Below are positions 1-9,038 of a DNA stretch of 64,000 nucleotides, piece after piece. The DNA comes from Shimia marina. GTDB lineage: Bacteria; Pseudomonadota; Alphaproteobacteria; Rhodobacterales; Rhodobacteraceae. Under the pieces are notes generated by a model. The model saw only the letters and a program-made list of their open reading frames with translations, made no database searches and was not told where the DNA came from. Made by a program: the position numbers and the translations under genes. Every line of letters starts with the position of its first letter. Within the stretch, counting starts at the first letter, position 1. Where the stretch lies: assembly GCF_001458175.1 (NCBI RefSeq), contig NZ_CYPW01000032.1, forward strand, positions 24,665 through 88,664, given 5' to 3'.

Positions 1-141
1 GAAGCCTCTGCGGCGACCTCAAGCCTTGATATGGCTGTGGATCGCCTGGTGGATGGGCTGTCAGGGTTCCGTGTGGCTGATGAAGCTCGACAAGAGCGTG
101 TCTCTGAAGCTGATCTGGATGAGGAATGGGCGGCAGCTTGA
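1..141 (+). CDS. C-terminal fragment of an unidentified protein
   Basis: Frame 1 is open from the first base to a TGA at 139-141 and gives 46 residues ending in DEEWAAA. The fragment is acidic and alanine-rich with no recognisable motif, so no function is proposed. A strong hairpin terminator lies about 20 nt after the stop, which supports a real gene end. It converges with pnp. The start lies outside the window. Confidence 0.5.
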   Translation, partial: EASAATSSLDMAVDRLVDGLSGFRVADEARQERVSEADLDEEWAAA

Positions 142-160
142 TCTCCGAGCACCCTTTCAA

Positions 161-197
161 AAAAAAGCCCCGGTTTTGCAACCGGGGCTTTTTTATT
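161..197. terminator. Bidirectional rho-independent terminator between the fragment and pnp
   Basis: A stem AAGCCCCGGTT / AACCGGGGCTT closes a TTGC loop. It is flanked by an A-run on the left and a T-run on the right, so it can end transcription in both directions. It sits between the stop of the plus-strand fragment and the stop of pnp on the minus strand. Confidence 0.9.
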
Positions 198-215
198 TCA
201 GAATAGAGGAAGAGC

Positions 216-2357
216 TTAGTCTTCTTTCTTCTCTTTTTTCTCTGGAACGATCTCTTCGCCGGTTTCCTGATCCACAATTTTCATGGACAGGCGCACCTTG
301 CCGCGGTCGTCAAAGCCAAGCAGTTTGACTTTCACTTCCTGACCTTCCTTCAGAACGTCGGAAGGATGGTTCAGGCGGCGGTTCTCGATTTGAGACACGT
401 GCACCAGACCGTCGCGCTTGCCGAAGAAGTTCACGAAGGCACCGAAGTCGACGATTTTCACAACTTTACCGGTGTAAACCGCGCCTTCTTCCGGCTCTGC
501 CACGATCGCGTGGATCATGTCGTAGGCCTTCTGGATCGAGTCGCCGTTTGGCGATGCGATCTTGATCACGCCTTCGTCGTTGATATCGACTTTGGCGCCG
601 GAGACTTCGACGATCTCGCGGATCACTTTACCACCGGAGCCGATCACTTCGCGGATCTTGTCGGTTGGGATGTTCATGGTCTCGATGCGAGGCGCGTGGA
701 CGGAGAATTCCGATGCGCCGGAGAGAGATTTGTTCATCTCGCCCAGGATGTGCATACGGCCTTCTTTGGCCTGTGCGAGCGCTTTTTCCATGATCTCAGG
801 TGTGATGCCTGCGACTTTGATGTCCATCTGCAGCGAGGTGATGCCGTTTTCGGTCCCTGCCACTTTGAAGTCCATATCGCCCAGGTGATCTTCGTCACCC
901 AGGATGTCGGTCAGGATCGCGTAGTCACCGCTGTCTTCCAGAATGAGGCCCATGGCCACACCGGCAACGGCGGATTTCAGGGGCACACCTGCGTCCATCA
1001 TGGACAGGGAGCCACCGCAAACGGACGCCATGGAGGAAGAGCCGTTGGATTCGGTGATCTCGGATACCACGCGCACGGTGTATGGGAAATCGGTTGCCGC
1101 TGGCAGAACCGCCTGCAGCGCACGCCATGCCAATTTGCCGTGGCCGATTTCGCGACGGCCGGGAGGGCCCACGCGGCCAGCTTCACCTACGGAATAGGGA
1201 GGGAAGTTGTAGTGCAGCAGGAAGTTGGAGCGGAAGTTGCCGTGCAGCGCGTCGATGATCTGTTCATCGTCGCCGGTGCCCAGAGTGGTCACAACCAGCC
1301 CCTGTGTTTCACCACGGGTGAACAGAGCGGAGCCGTGGGTCCGTGGCAGCATGCCGGTTTCACAGACGATGTCGCGGACTTCGTCGGTTTTACGGCCGTC
1401 AATACGGGTGCCGGTTTTCACAACATCGCCACGCAGGATGCCTGCTTCGAGCTTTTTCAGCGCGGAACCGAGGTTCGCGTCTTCCAGTTGCTCTTCGGAC
1501 AGAGCTGCTTTGATCGCGTCACGGGCAGCGGCCACAGCGGAGGTGCGCTCCTGCTTGTCACGCAGAGCGAAGGCTGCGCGCATCTGCTCTTCACCAGCGG
1601 CTTTTACCGCTTCAAACAGGTCGGCGTACTCTGGTGGCTGGAAGTCAAACGGCTCTTTGGCCGCTTCTTCAGCCAGATCGATGATCAGATCGATCACCGG
1701 CTGGATGTTTTCATGGGCGAAGTTCACTGCGCCGAGCATCTCTGCTTCGGTCAACTCATAAGCTTCAGATTCCACCATCATCACGGCATCTTTGGTGCCG
1801 GCCACAACCAGATCCAGACGCTGATCTGGGTTGGTGCGCAGATCCTGCATGTCGTCAACGGTTGGGTTCAGAACGTATTCGCCGTCTTCATACCCAACAC
1901 GTGCGCCAGCGATTGGGCCCATGAATGGCGCACCAGAGATGGTCAGCGCGGCAGAGGCTGCGATCATTGCCACGATGTCAGGGTCGTTGACCATGTCGTG
2001 CGACAGCACGGTGCACATCACCAGAACTTCGTGTTTGAAGCCATCCACAAACAGCGGGCGGATCGGACGGTCGATCAGGCGCGCGGTCAGGGTTTCTTTT
2101 TCAGTTGGGCGCGCTTCGCGCTTAAAGAAGCCACCCGGCACTTTACCAGCGGCATAGTATTTTTCTTGGTAGTGTACGGTCAGTGGGAAGAAGTCCTGAC
2201 CCGGCTTTGGTGACTTAGCAAAAGTCACGTTGGCCATAACGGATGTCTCGCCCAGAGTGGCGATCACGGACCCGTCGGCCTGACGGGCAACTTTACCCGT
2301 TTCCAGTGTGAGCGTCTCTTCGCCCCACTGCATGGATTTCTTTGTTACTTCGAACAT
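216..2357 (-). CDS. pnp: Polyribonucleotide nucleotidyltransferase (PNPase)
   Basis: Cytoplasmic 3'-5' phosphorolytic exoribonuclease that degrades RNA to nucleoside diphosphates and works with RNase E in the degradosome. The 713-residue protein has the full family layout: first RNase PH domain (about 1-230), helical linker, second RNase PH domain (about 310-545), a KH domain with the GSGG loop (about 555-610) and an S1 domain (about 625-690) with a charged lysine-rich tail. Two adjacent ATG codons exist (2360 and 2357). I take the second because relatives begin [11 protein letters not shown]. An AGGA ribosome site lies just upstream. The gene belongs to the classical rpsO-pnp neighbourhood, but here rpsO lies 5.7 kb upstream. 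Confidence 0.98.
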   Translation of the reverse strand: MFEVTKKSMQWGEETLTLETGKVARQADGSVIATLGETSVMANVTFAKSPKPGQDFFPLTVHYQEKYYAAGKVPGGFFKREARPTEKETLTARLIDRPIRPLFVDGFKHEVLVMCTVLSHDMVNDPDIVAMIAASAALTISGAPFMGPIAGARVGYEDGEYVLNPTVDDMQDLRTNPDQRLDLVVAGTKDAVMMVESEAYELTEAEMLGAVNFAHENIQPVIDLIIDLAEEAAKEPFDFQPPEYADLFEAVKAAGEEQMRAAFALRDKQERTSAVAAARDAIKAALSEEQLEDANLGSALKKLEAGILRGDVVKTGTRIDGRKTDEVRDIVCETGMLPRTHGSALFTRGETQGLVVTTLGTGDDEQIIDALHGNFRSNFLLHYNFPPYSVGEAGRVGPPGRREIGHGKLAWRALQAVLPAATDFPYTVRVVSEITESNGSSSMASVCGGSLSMMDAGVPLKSAVAGVAMGLILEDSGDYAILTDILGDEDHLGDMDFKVAGTENGITSLQMDIKVAGITPEIMEKALAQAKEGRMHILGEMNKSLSGASEFSVHAPRIETMNIPTDKIREVIGSGGKVIREIVEVSGAKVDINDEGVIKIASPNGDSIQKAYDMIHAIVAEPEEGAVYTGKVVKIVDFGAFVNFFGKRDGLVHVSQIENRRLNHPSDVLKEGQEVKVKLLGFDDRGKVRLSMKIVDQETGEEIVPEKKEKKED

Positions 2358-2721
2358 CATCGTATCCTGTCTGGGAGCTCTCCTAGGCGTATCCCAGGTC
2401 TCCCGTTTGAAATGGTGGCCCCATTGCCACCGATCCCCGTTATCTTGCTTCGAGCGCCGGGATCAGAGCGCAAGCTTTCAGATGGTCGGCCCATATCTGA
2501 AAATAGGCCTTTTGGAAACCAGATTTTGAAGAGTGGGGTTTTGGCGGAAGGGGCGCGCGTGGCAAGATGGGTTACTCTTGCTGCGTTTGGGGCAACATAT
2601 TGTTTACGCGCAAACCGTGGCAATTTGGTGCGAAATTGTTGAAGATGATTGTGCTGCACGGCTTGGGGGCTTGTCGTGTGATTCTGGTAGCGCCGATGGC
2701 GTGCAATTTTAGGTATGCTCT
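2358..2721. other. Divergent intergenic region with pnp leader hairpins
   Basis: About 360 nt separate pnp (minus) from the SGNH gene (plus). Two hairpins lie on the pnp side: GGTGGC (2414-2419) with GCCACC (2426-2431), and TTTCAGAT (2476-2483) with ATCTGAAA (2495-2502). Both would be in the pnp 5' leader if transcription starts upstream of 2510. PNPase of enterobacteria autoregulates through a leader stem-loop cut by RNase III, so a similar role is possible but only inferred. A TATGCT box (2714-2719) close to the SGNH start could be a -10 element. No convincing gene is seen. Confidence 0.5.
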
Positions 2722-3525
2722 ATGAAAGCCTCTTTCTTGGTTTCTAGCTTGGTTGGTGCGGTGCTCGCCCTTTTGTCAGGATGTTCTGAAGTTGATCCTG
2801 CGCCAGATGGGGCGACTGTGTCAGCTTCTGTTGATCAATCGACAAGCGCGGACGCATCTGATGCGAAAGATATTGTATCTAAGAGCACAGTGTCCTCGGT
2901 TCCTGCGTCGCCACGGATCATGGCCATGGGGGATAGTATGATGGCGTGGCACGCACTGACGCAGGCCTCTGTGTCACATGCCATCGAAGATGCCCTGGAT
3001 GAACCGGTCTCAAGCTATGCGGTGAGCGGTGCGCGCGTTTTGTATAGCTTGCCTGTGACGGGGGCATTAGGCCTCAGAATTTCCGGTCAGTACCGCAAGG
3101 GCGATTGGGATTGGATTGTGCTCAATGGCGGCGGCAATGATCTCTGGCTGGGATGCGGGTGCGGGGCCTGCACGCGTACCATGGAAAAGCTGATTTCAGA
3201 GGATGGCAAGCGGGGGGCAATCCCTGAGATGGTGCAGACGTTGCGCGCCACAGGCGCACAGGTTGCCTACGTTGGGTATTTGCGCAGCCCCGGCGTGTGG
3301 TCTCCGATTGAGGGGTGCCGGGACAATGGCGCGATGTTAGAGGAGCGCATTGCGCGATTGGCGGAGTTGGATTGGGGCGTGCATTTTGTCTCTTTGCAAG
3401 ACTTGGTGCCAGAAGGGGATCGCAGTTTCCACGGCGTGGATATGATACACCCGTCCCTGAAGGGGAGCCGGGAAATCGGAAAACGTGTCGCCGCCGCTAT
3501 TTCCACAAATGATCAGGGCAGATAA
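2722..3525 (+). CDS. SGNH/GDSL-family hydrolase, predicted lipoprotein
   Basis: A 267-residue protein with a lipoprotein signal peptide: hydrophobic run at residues 5-18 and lipobox LSGC with Cys21. It is followed by a low-complexity Ser/Ala/Asp linker to about residue 60. The catalytic domain carries the SGNH blocks: GDSMM (nucleophile Ser in block I, about residue 72), the block III element NGGGND (about 140), and the C-terminal DMIHPS with the Asp/His pair (about 246-250). Cysteines in WLGCGCGACT are unusual and may be disulphide bonded. Family members are esterases, lipases or polysaccharide O-acyl esterases; the substrate here is unknown. It stands alone, divergent from pnp. Confidence 0.88.
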   Translation: MKASFLVSSLVGAVLALLSGCSEVDPAPDGATVSASVDQSTSADASDAKDIVSKSTVSSVPASPRIMAMGDSMMAWHALTQASVSHAIEDALDEPVSSYAVSGARVLYSLPVTGALGLRISGQYRKGDWDWIVLNGGGNDLWLGCGCGACTRTMEKLISEDGKRGAIPEMVQTLRATGAQVAYVGYLRSPGVWSPIEGCRDNGAMLEERIARLAELDWGVHFVSLQDLVPEGDRSFHGVDMIHPSLKGSREIGKRVAAAISTNDQGR

Positions 3526-3740
3526 GTCGGAGACTTATGCAATGAGCCTAAGCCACACCATTGTGCGTGGATTTTGTGATTCAAAGAGAATAACGGGCTT
3601 GAATAATCTGAGTAAATTTGTCAGACAATATGTGCCCAGCCAGACATCGTTCAGATGAGCCGGGGTTTCCAATTATGAAGCCGCGACATCCGTCTATTAC
3701 CTTGGCGCCGATGGTCGCGCATCGGCCAGAGGATCATACG

Positions 3741-3974
3741 ATGTCCCATCTCTTTGCCACGCTTTTGGCAACTGACGATCTTGCTCAAAGAACAGGCTGT
3801 GGTTTGAAACCCGAGCTGCGTTCCGCAATGGAAGCCAGTCTGCGTTTCCCGGCGAAGGCGGCATCGCCAATGGACCATGGTCCTCTGGTGCTTGATCCGT
3901 CTGATCCGAGTGTTGTTCGGCTTCCCGTGAAATCGCCACATGGCGCGAAAACGGATATGGAGCAGAAAGCATGA
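3741..3974 (+). CDS. Small hypothetical protein, first gene of a coupled pair
   Basis: The reading frame is open from 3618. The ATG at 3741 is preferred because AGAGGAT lies 7-8 nt before it; an ATG at 3675 is an alternative. The 77-residue product (from 3741) matches no family I know: a short hydrophobic N-terminus, then a Pro/Asp-rich tail. Its stop overlaps the start of the next gene by ATGA, which argues for translational coupling and for both frames being real. A long open frame on the opposite strand looks like a shadow. Confidence 0.5.
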   Translation: MSHLFATLLATDDLAQRTGCGLKPELRSAMEASLRFPAKAASPMDHGPLVLDPSDPSVVRLPVKSPHGAKTDMEQKA

Positions 3975-4468
3975 GCAGACCGTACAAAAGCATAGATGTG
4001 CTTCGTACCGTTGGCTGTGACACATTTGAGATGGGTCTGCTGCCGGTGTTGCGTCATCTGGTTTTGGGCATGTTGGAGGGGGAGGCCAAGGCTTGCGCAC
4101 GCGCGTTTGACATCGCAATCGAACGTTATGGCGAAGCGATTGGACTGCCTGTGGCACATGGATTGCAGAAAATGGCTGTGAGCTGGTTGACCTGCCGCCA
4201 GAGCGATAGCGGGCCTGAAATGCGCGACCCTCTGTGCCTTGAGGCAAAGAAGACCGTGACGGAAGACGAGATCCAGATGATTTCAATGGTGCATCACATG
4301 CGCCGAGACAACGCCTCAGCGGCAAGGTCGGCTGTGGCCTGTGTCACACATGGGCGTATGGATCCCGAGTTCATTCGGGCGGGCCTGTCATTTGCGCATC
4401 GTTTTCCAGCAGGGGTACAGAGAAACGCGCGCCCGGCTGGGCGCCCGAAGCTCTCTGTCGTGGCTTGA
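3971..4468 (+). CDS. Hypothetical protein, second gene of the coupled pair
   Basis: A 165-residue, mostly alpha-helical protein starting inside the stop of the preceding frame (ATGA). It has a pattern that feels conserved among Rhodobacterales hypotheticals: a helical N-terminal half (MGLLPVLRHLVLGML) and a C-terminal block containing HHMRRDNASAARSA and GRMDPEFIRAGLSFAHRFP. No signal peptide, membrane segment or catalytic motif is evident. It converges with the fatty-acid hydroxylase-family gene, whose stop is only 2 nt away. Function unknown. Confidence 0.65.
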   Translation: MSRPYKSIDVLRTVGCDTFEMGLLPVLRHLVLGMLEGEAKACARAFDIAIERYGEAIGLPVAHGLQKMAVSWLTCRQSDSGPEMRDPLCLEAKKTVTEDEIQMISMVHHMRRDNASAARSAVACVTHGRMDPEFIRAGLSFAHRFPAGVQRNARPAGRPKLSVVA

Positions 4469-4470
4469 GT

Positions 4471-5202
4471 TTAGGTCTGTTCGGCTTTTGCACGTTTGGC
4501 GCCCGGGCGTTCGGTGATGCCGAAGGCCTTGCGCGCGGTCACAAGCCGTAGGTCCTCAGGGTCCATACCCATAGACAAGAGTGTCTTGCGATCAAAACGT
4601 TCTTTTGCAGTGGCTCTGTCGTGGGCTGTACCAAAGAGACGATCAATCCAATCCAGACCAAAGCTGACTTGGAATGTGGCGTGGTGGTCTTGGAAGTGAT
4701 GCGCAAGGTGCTTGCGTGTGACGTATTGCCCGAACTTTCCTTTGGGAACGTTGAGGTGGGATAGGGTGTGGCAGTATTCATACATTGCAAAGGCGGTGAC
4801 CGAGCCAACAAAAAGGGCAATGTAGGACAGGGTAAAGGCCATATTCAGGCCAAGGAAAGGCCAGAGGATCAGCGTATGTATCGCGATGGACAAAACGCCA
4901 AAGCGTACAGGATACCAATGATCGTCACCGGTAAAAAATTCGGGGTCGGTTGGATACTCGTGGTGGCCAATGTGGCTTTTGTACAGCTCATTGAATGTGC
5001 CCTGATCCGTGGGCGGTTCGCGGTGAAACAGGAAGCGATGCATCACGTATTCGACGAAAAGCTGCGCGATGTAGCCATACACCAGTACAACAGGAATCCA
5101 CCACGACAGGTTTTGCGTGATCAGCCAAAGACCAACGAGCCAGAATGGAAACAGCCGATGCAGGCTGCCCATGCGTATCAATACTGACAAAGTTGCTTTC
5201 AT
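4471..5202 (-). CDS. Sterol desaturase/fatty acid hydroxylase superfamily protein
   Basis: A 243-residue integral membrane protein with the histidine clusters of the di-iron hydroxylase superfamily (PF04116): HRFLFH (about 55-60), HIGHH (about 75-79), HTLSH (about 144-148) and HLAHHFQDHH (about 164-173). Four hydrophobic segments surround them. Members hydroxylate or desaturate lipids, carotenoids or sterols using O2. The substrate cannot be told from sequence; membrane lipid modification is likely. The start at 5202 has GGGGAGGA upstream. The next gene upstream on the same strand is an FAD oxidoreductase, about 65 nt away, but a shared pathway is not established. Confidence 0.9.
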   Translation of the reverse strand: MKATLSVLIRMGSLHRLFPFWLVGLWLITQNLSWWIPVVLVYGYIAQLFVEYVMHRFLFHREPPTDQGTFNELYKSHIGHHEYPTDPEFFTGDDHWYPVRFGVLSIAIHTLILWPFLGLNMAFTLSYIALFVGSVTAFAMYEYCHTLSHLNVPKGKFGQYVTRKHLAHHFQDHHATFQVSFGLDWIDRLFGTAHDRATAKERFDRKTLLSMGMDPEDLRLVTARKAFGITERPGAKRAKAEQT

Positions 5203-5267
5203 GGTGTCCTCCCCTTTGAGAGGTGGATTTTGAGAGTGAATGGCGGCTCTGTCAAATTGACTTGGCG

Positions 5268-6578
5268 TCAGGTGTTAGGGGCGATCAATGGCTCGCCTCC
5301 CAGACCATGCAGGCCCTGGCGCACCAGATCTGCGACCAAGTCTTCTGTGGCTATTTTCTGCACGCTGACGCTGGCCTTTAGCGCAAGGGCGGCGGCCGTG
5401 CCGGTGGCCTGCCCCATCGCCATGCATTGTGGCATGCCACGTACGGAGGCAAATGCCACATCATCTGCTGAAACAATGCGACCCGCAAACATCAGGTTGC
5501 GGATGGTCTTGGGAACCAACGCGCGGAAGGGCAGGGTGTAATATTGCCCGGGTTGTACAATTGCTTCATGTGTCATGCTGTCTGAGTCGCGCATCACGTC
5601 GTCAATGGGATTGTCACAACAGACGATGCCGTCTTCGTATTTTCGCGCCTGCGCGAGATCTGCGCCGCACACCCGCACCATCCCTTCTAATTTGCGCGTT
5701 TCACGCACGCCCACAGTGGGGCCCAACATTTTCATATGCGCATTCTCAAAGCCGGGCACGTCGCTGCGCAAAAACTGAGAGAGTTGTAGGCAGCGGCGTC
5801 GGCCCTCTTGTGTGGCGCGGCTTATGCTGTGGGCATTTGTGCCATCCACACCTCGTATCACAACTGTGTTGCAGAACACCGAGCCACGGTGAAACCCTTT
5901 CATCAGATAGAGCTTTGCGAGGTCCGGATGGAGGCGCTCTTCGCGAATGCCCACTGCTGCGTAATCCTGAAAATAGGGATCTTGCTGCGCGAAGACTCTG
6001 TCCCAATCGGCACCTTCCATGAAAAAGCTCAGGGTCACACCCATCATATTTCCATTGGTGTCGCCCAGAGTGTGAGGCACGCCTGCTTTGGCAGACAAGT
6101 CGCCATCCCCAGAACAGTCGATGACAATCTTGGGGGTGACAGTATGCCTGCCATTACGGTCAAAGTAGGTGACGGAAGTGATGCTGTTATTGTGCAGAGT
6201 GGGCTGGTCGTGCGTGGCGTTTAACCGCAGATCGACACCTGCTTCTTCCAGCATTTCAAACATGGTCAGCGTGGCAATGTCGTGGTCATAAATGACTTCA
6301 GGCCCAAAATTTGCCAGCGTCGAGGCGCGCTTTTCCGCAGCTGGGGGTGACATCGCTGTGAGGCGGTTGGTCAATTCTTCGAAGATACCGCCGATGCTAT
6401 GGTCGCAAGGATATCCCCCACCCCACGGCATGCCGGGGCAGAAGGCCATCACGCCGCCAATTTTGGAGTTCGCTTCCAAAAGGGTGACGGACAGCCCTTT
6501 TCGAGCTGCCGCCAGTGCTGCACCAAACCCCGCGGTGCCTCCTCCAACCACTAAGACATCAACGCTTGTGTTTTCCAT
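5268..6578 (-). CDS. FAD-dependent oxidoreductase (FAD_oxidored family)
   Basis: A 436-residue flavoprotein. The N-terminus carries the dinucleotide-binding fold VVGGGTAGFGAALAAA followed by LLEANSKIGG, typical of FAD_oxidored (PF12831). A second conserved block, VIDCSGDGDLSAKAG, lies near residue 165, and the C-terminal FAD contacts (FAGRIVSADDVAF, MGQATGTAAALAL) near 385-420. The ATG at 6578 is chosen over 6620 because GGAG lies 6 nt upstream and the extra 14 residues are not conserved-looking. Proteins of this type are often annotated as tricarballylate or fumarate-reductase-like oxidoreductases; the substrate is unknown. No signal peptide, so cytoplasmic. Confidence 0.88.
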   Translation of the reverse strand: MENTSVDVLVVGGGTAGFGAALAAARKGLSVTLLEANSKIGGVMAFCPGMPWGGGYPCDHSIGGIFEELTNRLTAMSPPAAEKRASTLANFGPEVIYDHDIATLTMFEMLEEAGVDLRLNATHDQPTLHNNSITSVTYFDRNGRHTVTPKIVIDCSGDGDLSAKAGVPHTLGDTNGNMMGVTLSFFMEGADWDRVFAQQDPYFQDYAAVGIREERLHPDLAKLYLMKGFHRGSVFCNTVVIRGVDGTNAHSISRATQEGRRRCLQLSQFLRSDVPGFENAHMKMLGPTVGVRETRKLEGMVRVCGADLAQARKYEDGIVCCDNPIDDVMRDSDSMTHEAIVQPGQYYTLPFRALVPKTIRNLMFAGRIVSADDVAFASVRGMPQCMAMGQATGTAAALALKASVSVQKIATEDLVADLVRQGLHGLGGEPLIAPNT

Positions 6579-6691
6579 GTCGCTCCGCCGCCCTGCATTT
6601 CGTTGATGCACCCTAGCCAAATTAACGCCGTCGGACAGGTAAATTATGCGACTTGCATATCAAGTTCTTAGGCCTTCGGGGGCGAACCCGT

Positions 6692-7894
6692 TCAGGCCCG
6701 CCGCCACAGCGGGAAAGGATCCTTCATATCGGCATAGTCTGGAAGCGTATCGGGAGAGGCTTCTGCCAACAGGCAGTGATCAAGCTGCGCGCGCAACGTG
6801 GCCCAGTCGATGCCAGACCCAATGAAGACCAGTTCCTGACGGCGATCGCCAAAGGGCTCTGCCCAGTGTTGCGCCATATATTCCTGCGCTTGAGGATGTG
6901 TCGGGCGTCGTTCTTCTGGGACGGAGGCCCACCATGTGCCTAGAGGCGCAATCGAGGAGAGGGCCCCTGCAAGAGAATATTCTGCCACCCAGTCTGGGCG
7001 GTTTGCGAGCCAGAAATGGCCTTTGGCGCGGATAACACCGGGCAGGTCACCATTTAAGACCGCATGGATTTTGGCAGGGTCAAAGGGCTGGCGTGCACGA
7101 TAGACATAGGACGTGATGCCATATTCTTCACTTTCTGGCGTGTGATCCGCGAAGCCATAAAGCTCTTTGGCCCACATCGGGTGCTCGTGGGCTTTGTCAA
7201 AATCAAAGAGCCCAGTGTTGAGCACGTCCAGTGCCGCGACCTGACTGTGATCGGTTTCAACGATCCGGGCATCAGCGTTCAGGCTGCGAATGATTTTGCG
7301 CGCGGCCTGCGTTTGTTTGGGACCTGCGTCAGTGACCTTGTTGAGGATCACAACATCCGCAAACTCCAGCTGGTCTGTCAGCAGGTGCACAAGGGCGCGC
7401 TTGTCTTCGTCGCCCAGGGTTTCGCCGCGATCGGCAAGCAAATCGTGGCTGGCAAAGTCGCGGGGGAGATTCACGGCGTCCACCACTGTGACCATTGTGT
7501 CCAGCCGGGCCACATCTATGAGGCTGTCGCCAGATTCGTCTCGAAACTCAAATGTTGCGGCAACAGGAAGTGGTTCAGAGATGCCTGTGGACTCGATGAG
7601 CAAATAGTCAAAGCGGTCTTCCGCGGCTAGGCGGCGCACTTCGCTCAACAGGTCATCACGCAGGGTGCAGCAGATGCATCCGTTTGACATTTCAACCAGT
7701 GTTTCTTCGGTTTGGCTGAGCTCTGCTCCGCCTTCGCGGACCAAGTCTGCGTCGATGTTCACTTCGGACATGTCATTGACGATTACGGCCACGCGCAATC
7801 CGTCACGGTTGTTGAGAACGCCATTTAGCAGGGTGGTTTTGCCTGCGCCTAGGAAGCCCGAAAGCACTGTTACGGGGAGGCGGGGGTCGGTCAT
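6692..7894 (-). CDS. CobW/ZNG1-type GTPase, probable zinc metallochaperone
   Basis: A 400-residue G3E-family GTPase. Walker A is [10 protein letters not shown] (residues 13-22); the metal-binding motif GCICC is at about residue 72; the guanine-specificity motif is NKVTD (about 190). The CobW C-terminal domain occupies about 250-390. The family delivers zinc or cobalt to client enzymes, and the members induced in zinc starvation (ZigA, ZagA, YeiR-like) are Zur-controlled. A near-perfect 24-bp Zur-like palindrome lies just upstream, so zinc is inferred rather than cobalt; no cobalamin genes are nearby. It may be co-transcribed with the FAD oxidoreductase 113 nt downstream. Confidence 0.92.
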   Translation of the reverse strand: MTDPRLPVTVLSGFLGAGKTTLLNGVLNNRDGLRVAVIVNDMSEVNIDADLVREGGAELSQTEETLVEMSNGCICCTLRDDLLSEVRRLAAEDRFDYLLIESTGISEPLPVAATFEFRDESGDSLIDVARLDTMVTVVDAVNLPRDFASHDLLADRGETLGDEDKRALVHLLTDQLEFADVVILNKVTDAGPKQTQAARKIIRSLNADARIVETDHSQVAALDVLNTGLFDFDKAHEHPMWAKELYGFADHTPESEEYGITSYVYRARQPFDPAKIHAVLNGDLPGVIRAKGHFWLANRPDWVAEYSLAGALSSIAPLGTWWASVPEERRPTHPQAQEYMAQHWAEPFGDRRQELVFIGSGIDWATLRAQLDHCLLAEASPDTLPDYADMKDPFPLWRRA

Positions 7895-7912
7895 TGGGGA
7901 GCTCCAAGATTA

Positions 7913-7936
7913 TATGTAATGATATAATATTACATA
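7913..7936 (-). promoter_or_regulatory. Zur-like operator upstream of the CobW-type gene
   Basis: Inverted repeat TATGTAAT / ATTACATA with an 8-nt AT-rich spacer. The core agrees closely with the Zur operator pattern of proteobacteria (AATGTTATA / TATAACATT type). It lies 19-42 nt before the start codon, where it would cover the promoter or transcription start. Repression by zinc-bound Zur is inferred. Confidence 0.75.
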
Positions 7937-8036
7937 TTTGGAGACGGCTGCAAGCGGTCAGTGAATTACCTTGCCCAGGTGCGGAGGCCGCAGTCTTGTT
8001 GACAACGCAGCCAAGGGATTTTGAAGCGCCAAAAGA

Positions 8037-8062
8037 AAACCGCGCCCCAAGGGACGCGGTTT
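8037..8062 (-). terminator. Rho-independent terminator of rpsO
   Basis: On the minus strand the sequence reads AAACCGCGTCCC, a short loop, then GGCGCGGTTT and TCTTTT. It begins about 22 nt after the rpsO stop. It would separate rpsO from the downstream cobW and pnp region, or attenuate it. Confidence 0.8.
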
Positions 8063-8084
8063 AAAAATCAAACTGTGGCGCGTC

Positions 8085-8354
8085 TTAGCGACGGATGCCC
8101 AGACGCTTGATCAGGTCCTGATAGCGTGCTTCGTCTTTGCCCTTGGTGTAGTCCAGCAGCTTACGGCGCTGAGCAACCATTTTCAGAAGACCACGGCGGC
8201 CGTGGTTGTCTTTCTTGTGGGTTTTGAAGTGCTCGGTCAGGGTGTTGATGCGGGATGTCAGGATCGCAACCTGGACTTCCGGAGAACCGGTGTCGCCCTC
8301 TTTGGTCGCGAATTCTTTCATCAGGCGTGCTTTTTCTTCAACAGTGATCGACAT
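8085..8354 (-). CDS. rpsO: 30S ribosomal protein S15
   Basis: An 89-residue protein of exactly the usual length, with family blocks [30 protein letters not shown] and [15 protein letters not shown]15 binds the central domain of 16S rRNA early in 30S assembly. GGAG lies 7-8 nt before the ATG on the minus strand. The leader (8395-8450) contains an imperfect hairpin around CTCAAG/CTTGAG that could serve autoregulation, as S15 does in other bacteria, although the structures differ between phyla. Confidence 0.98.
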   Translation of the reverse strand: MSITVEEKARLMKEFATKEGDTGSPEVQVAILTSRINTLTEHFKTHKKDNHGRRGLLKMVAQRRKLLDYTKGKDEARYQDLIKRLGIRR

Positions 8355-8500
8355 CGGGGTCTCCTATATCAAAGGGTTTCGGGCACGAGCCGGGATGTCG
8401 TCCAGCAAGGTCCATAGAGATCTCCCTCAAGAGATTCCCTTGAGAGATGGGCGTACATAGGCGCAAACCCCTTAAAAGAAAAGGGGGAACTGTTGCGCTG

Positions 8501-9025
8501 CTAGGTCTGGCAGGTGTTCAGTTGCCAGAGTTCCGGCTGTTGCGTGTAGGCAATGTAAAGCGGGTGGCGCGGATGCCCCGCCTTTGTGAGGCCCAGACAG
8601 TGAATATCCTGCCCGGTGCTTTGCAGAACGTCACGCATTTGAAAGCCGCGCTGCTGATGATCGCCATGCGCGCCCCAGGCTGCGAGGATAGTATCCGCCC
8701 ACAGACAGCTTTCCGCCACAACTGCGTCATTGTCAGGCCCCGCTGGCGCAGGGTGCTGGCGCATTTTCTTAGGGTCGGTTTCTCGCAGGGCAAAGATGTT
8801 CACCGCGCGAAACCCTCCAAAACCCAAGGCTCTTGCACGGCGTTCGCAGCGTTCGATTGTTGGGTCGTTCTGTTGCTCGGTCGCTTTGGAAGGGTTGAGC
8901 ATGATGAACAGAAGACGTGGCCGCGCGCTGTCCCAAATGCGGGTCAGCGCATAGCGATATGTCTCGCAATCAGAGTAGATCGCGGAGGAGGCGGCATCGT
9001 CTTTTTGAAAGTGGCGCGTGATCAT
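8501..9025 (-). CDS. DUF1643 domain-containing protein
   Basis: A 174-residue cytoplasmic protein. The family core is visible: a cysteine-containing YR.AL..IW segment at about 20-32, FIMLNPSKATEQQNDPTIERC (about 40-60), NIFALRETDPKKM (about 78-90) and a C-terminal CLGLTKAGHPRHPLY motif. DUF1643 has no assigned function; the LNPS.A and G.P.HP motifs suggest nucleotide or sugar-phosphate handling, but this is speculation. Its ATG overlaps nothing; truB ends 13 nt upstream, so the two are probably co-transcribed. Confidence 0.9.
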   Translation of the reverse strand: MITRHFQKDDAASSAIYSDCETYRYALTRIWDSARPRLLFIMLNPSKATEQQNDPTIERCERRARALGFGGFRAVNIFALRETDPKKMRQHPAPAGPDNDAVVAESCLWADTILAAWGAHGDHQQRGFQMRDVLQSTGQDIHCLGLTKAGHPRHPLYIAYTQQPELWQLNTCQT

Positions 9026-9038
9026 GACCGGGGTTGTT

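Noticed and set aside
366..2213. 615-codon open frame on the plus strand
   Set aside because: It lies entirely antisense to pnp and arises from its codon pattern; the product is low-complexity, His/Val-rich and has no ribosome site.
2357..2659. 100-codon minus-strand frame upstream of pnp
   Set aside because: It covers the presumed pnp leader and overlaps the pnp start; no family resemblance.
3651..4325. 224-codon minus-strand frame
   Set aside because: Antisense to two coupled frames with better start signals; composition looks like a shadow.
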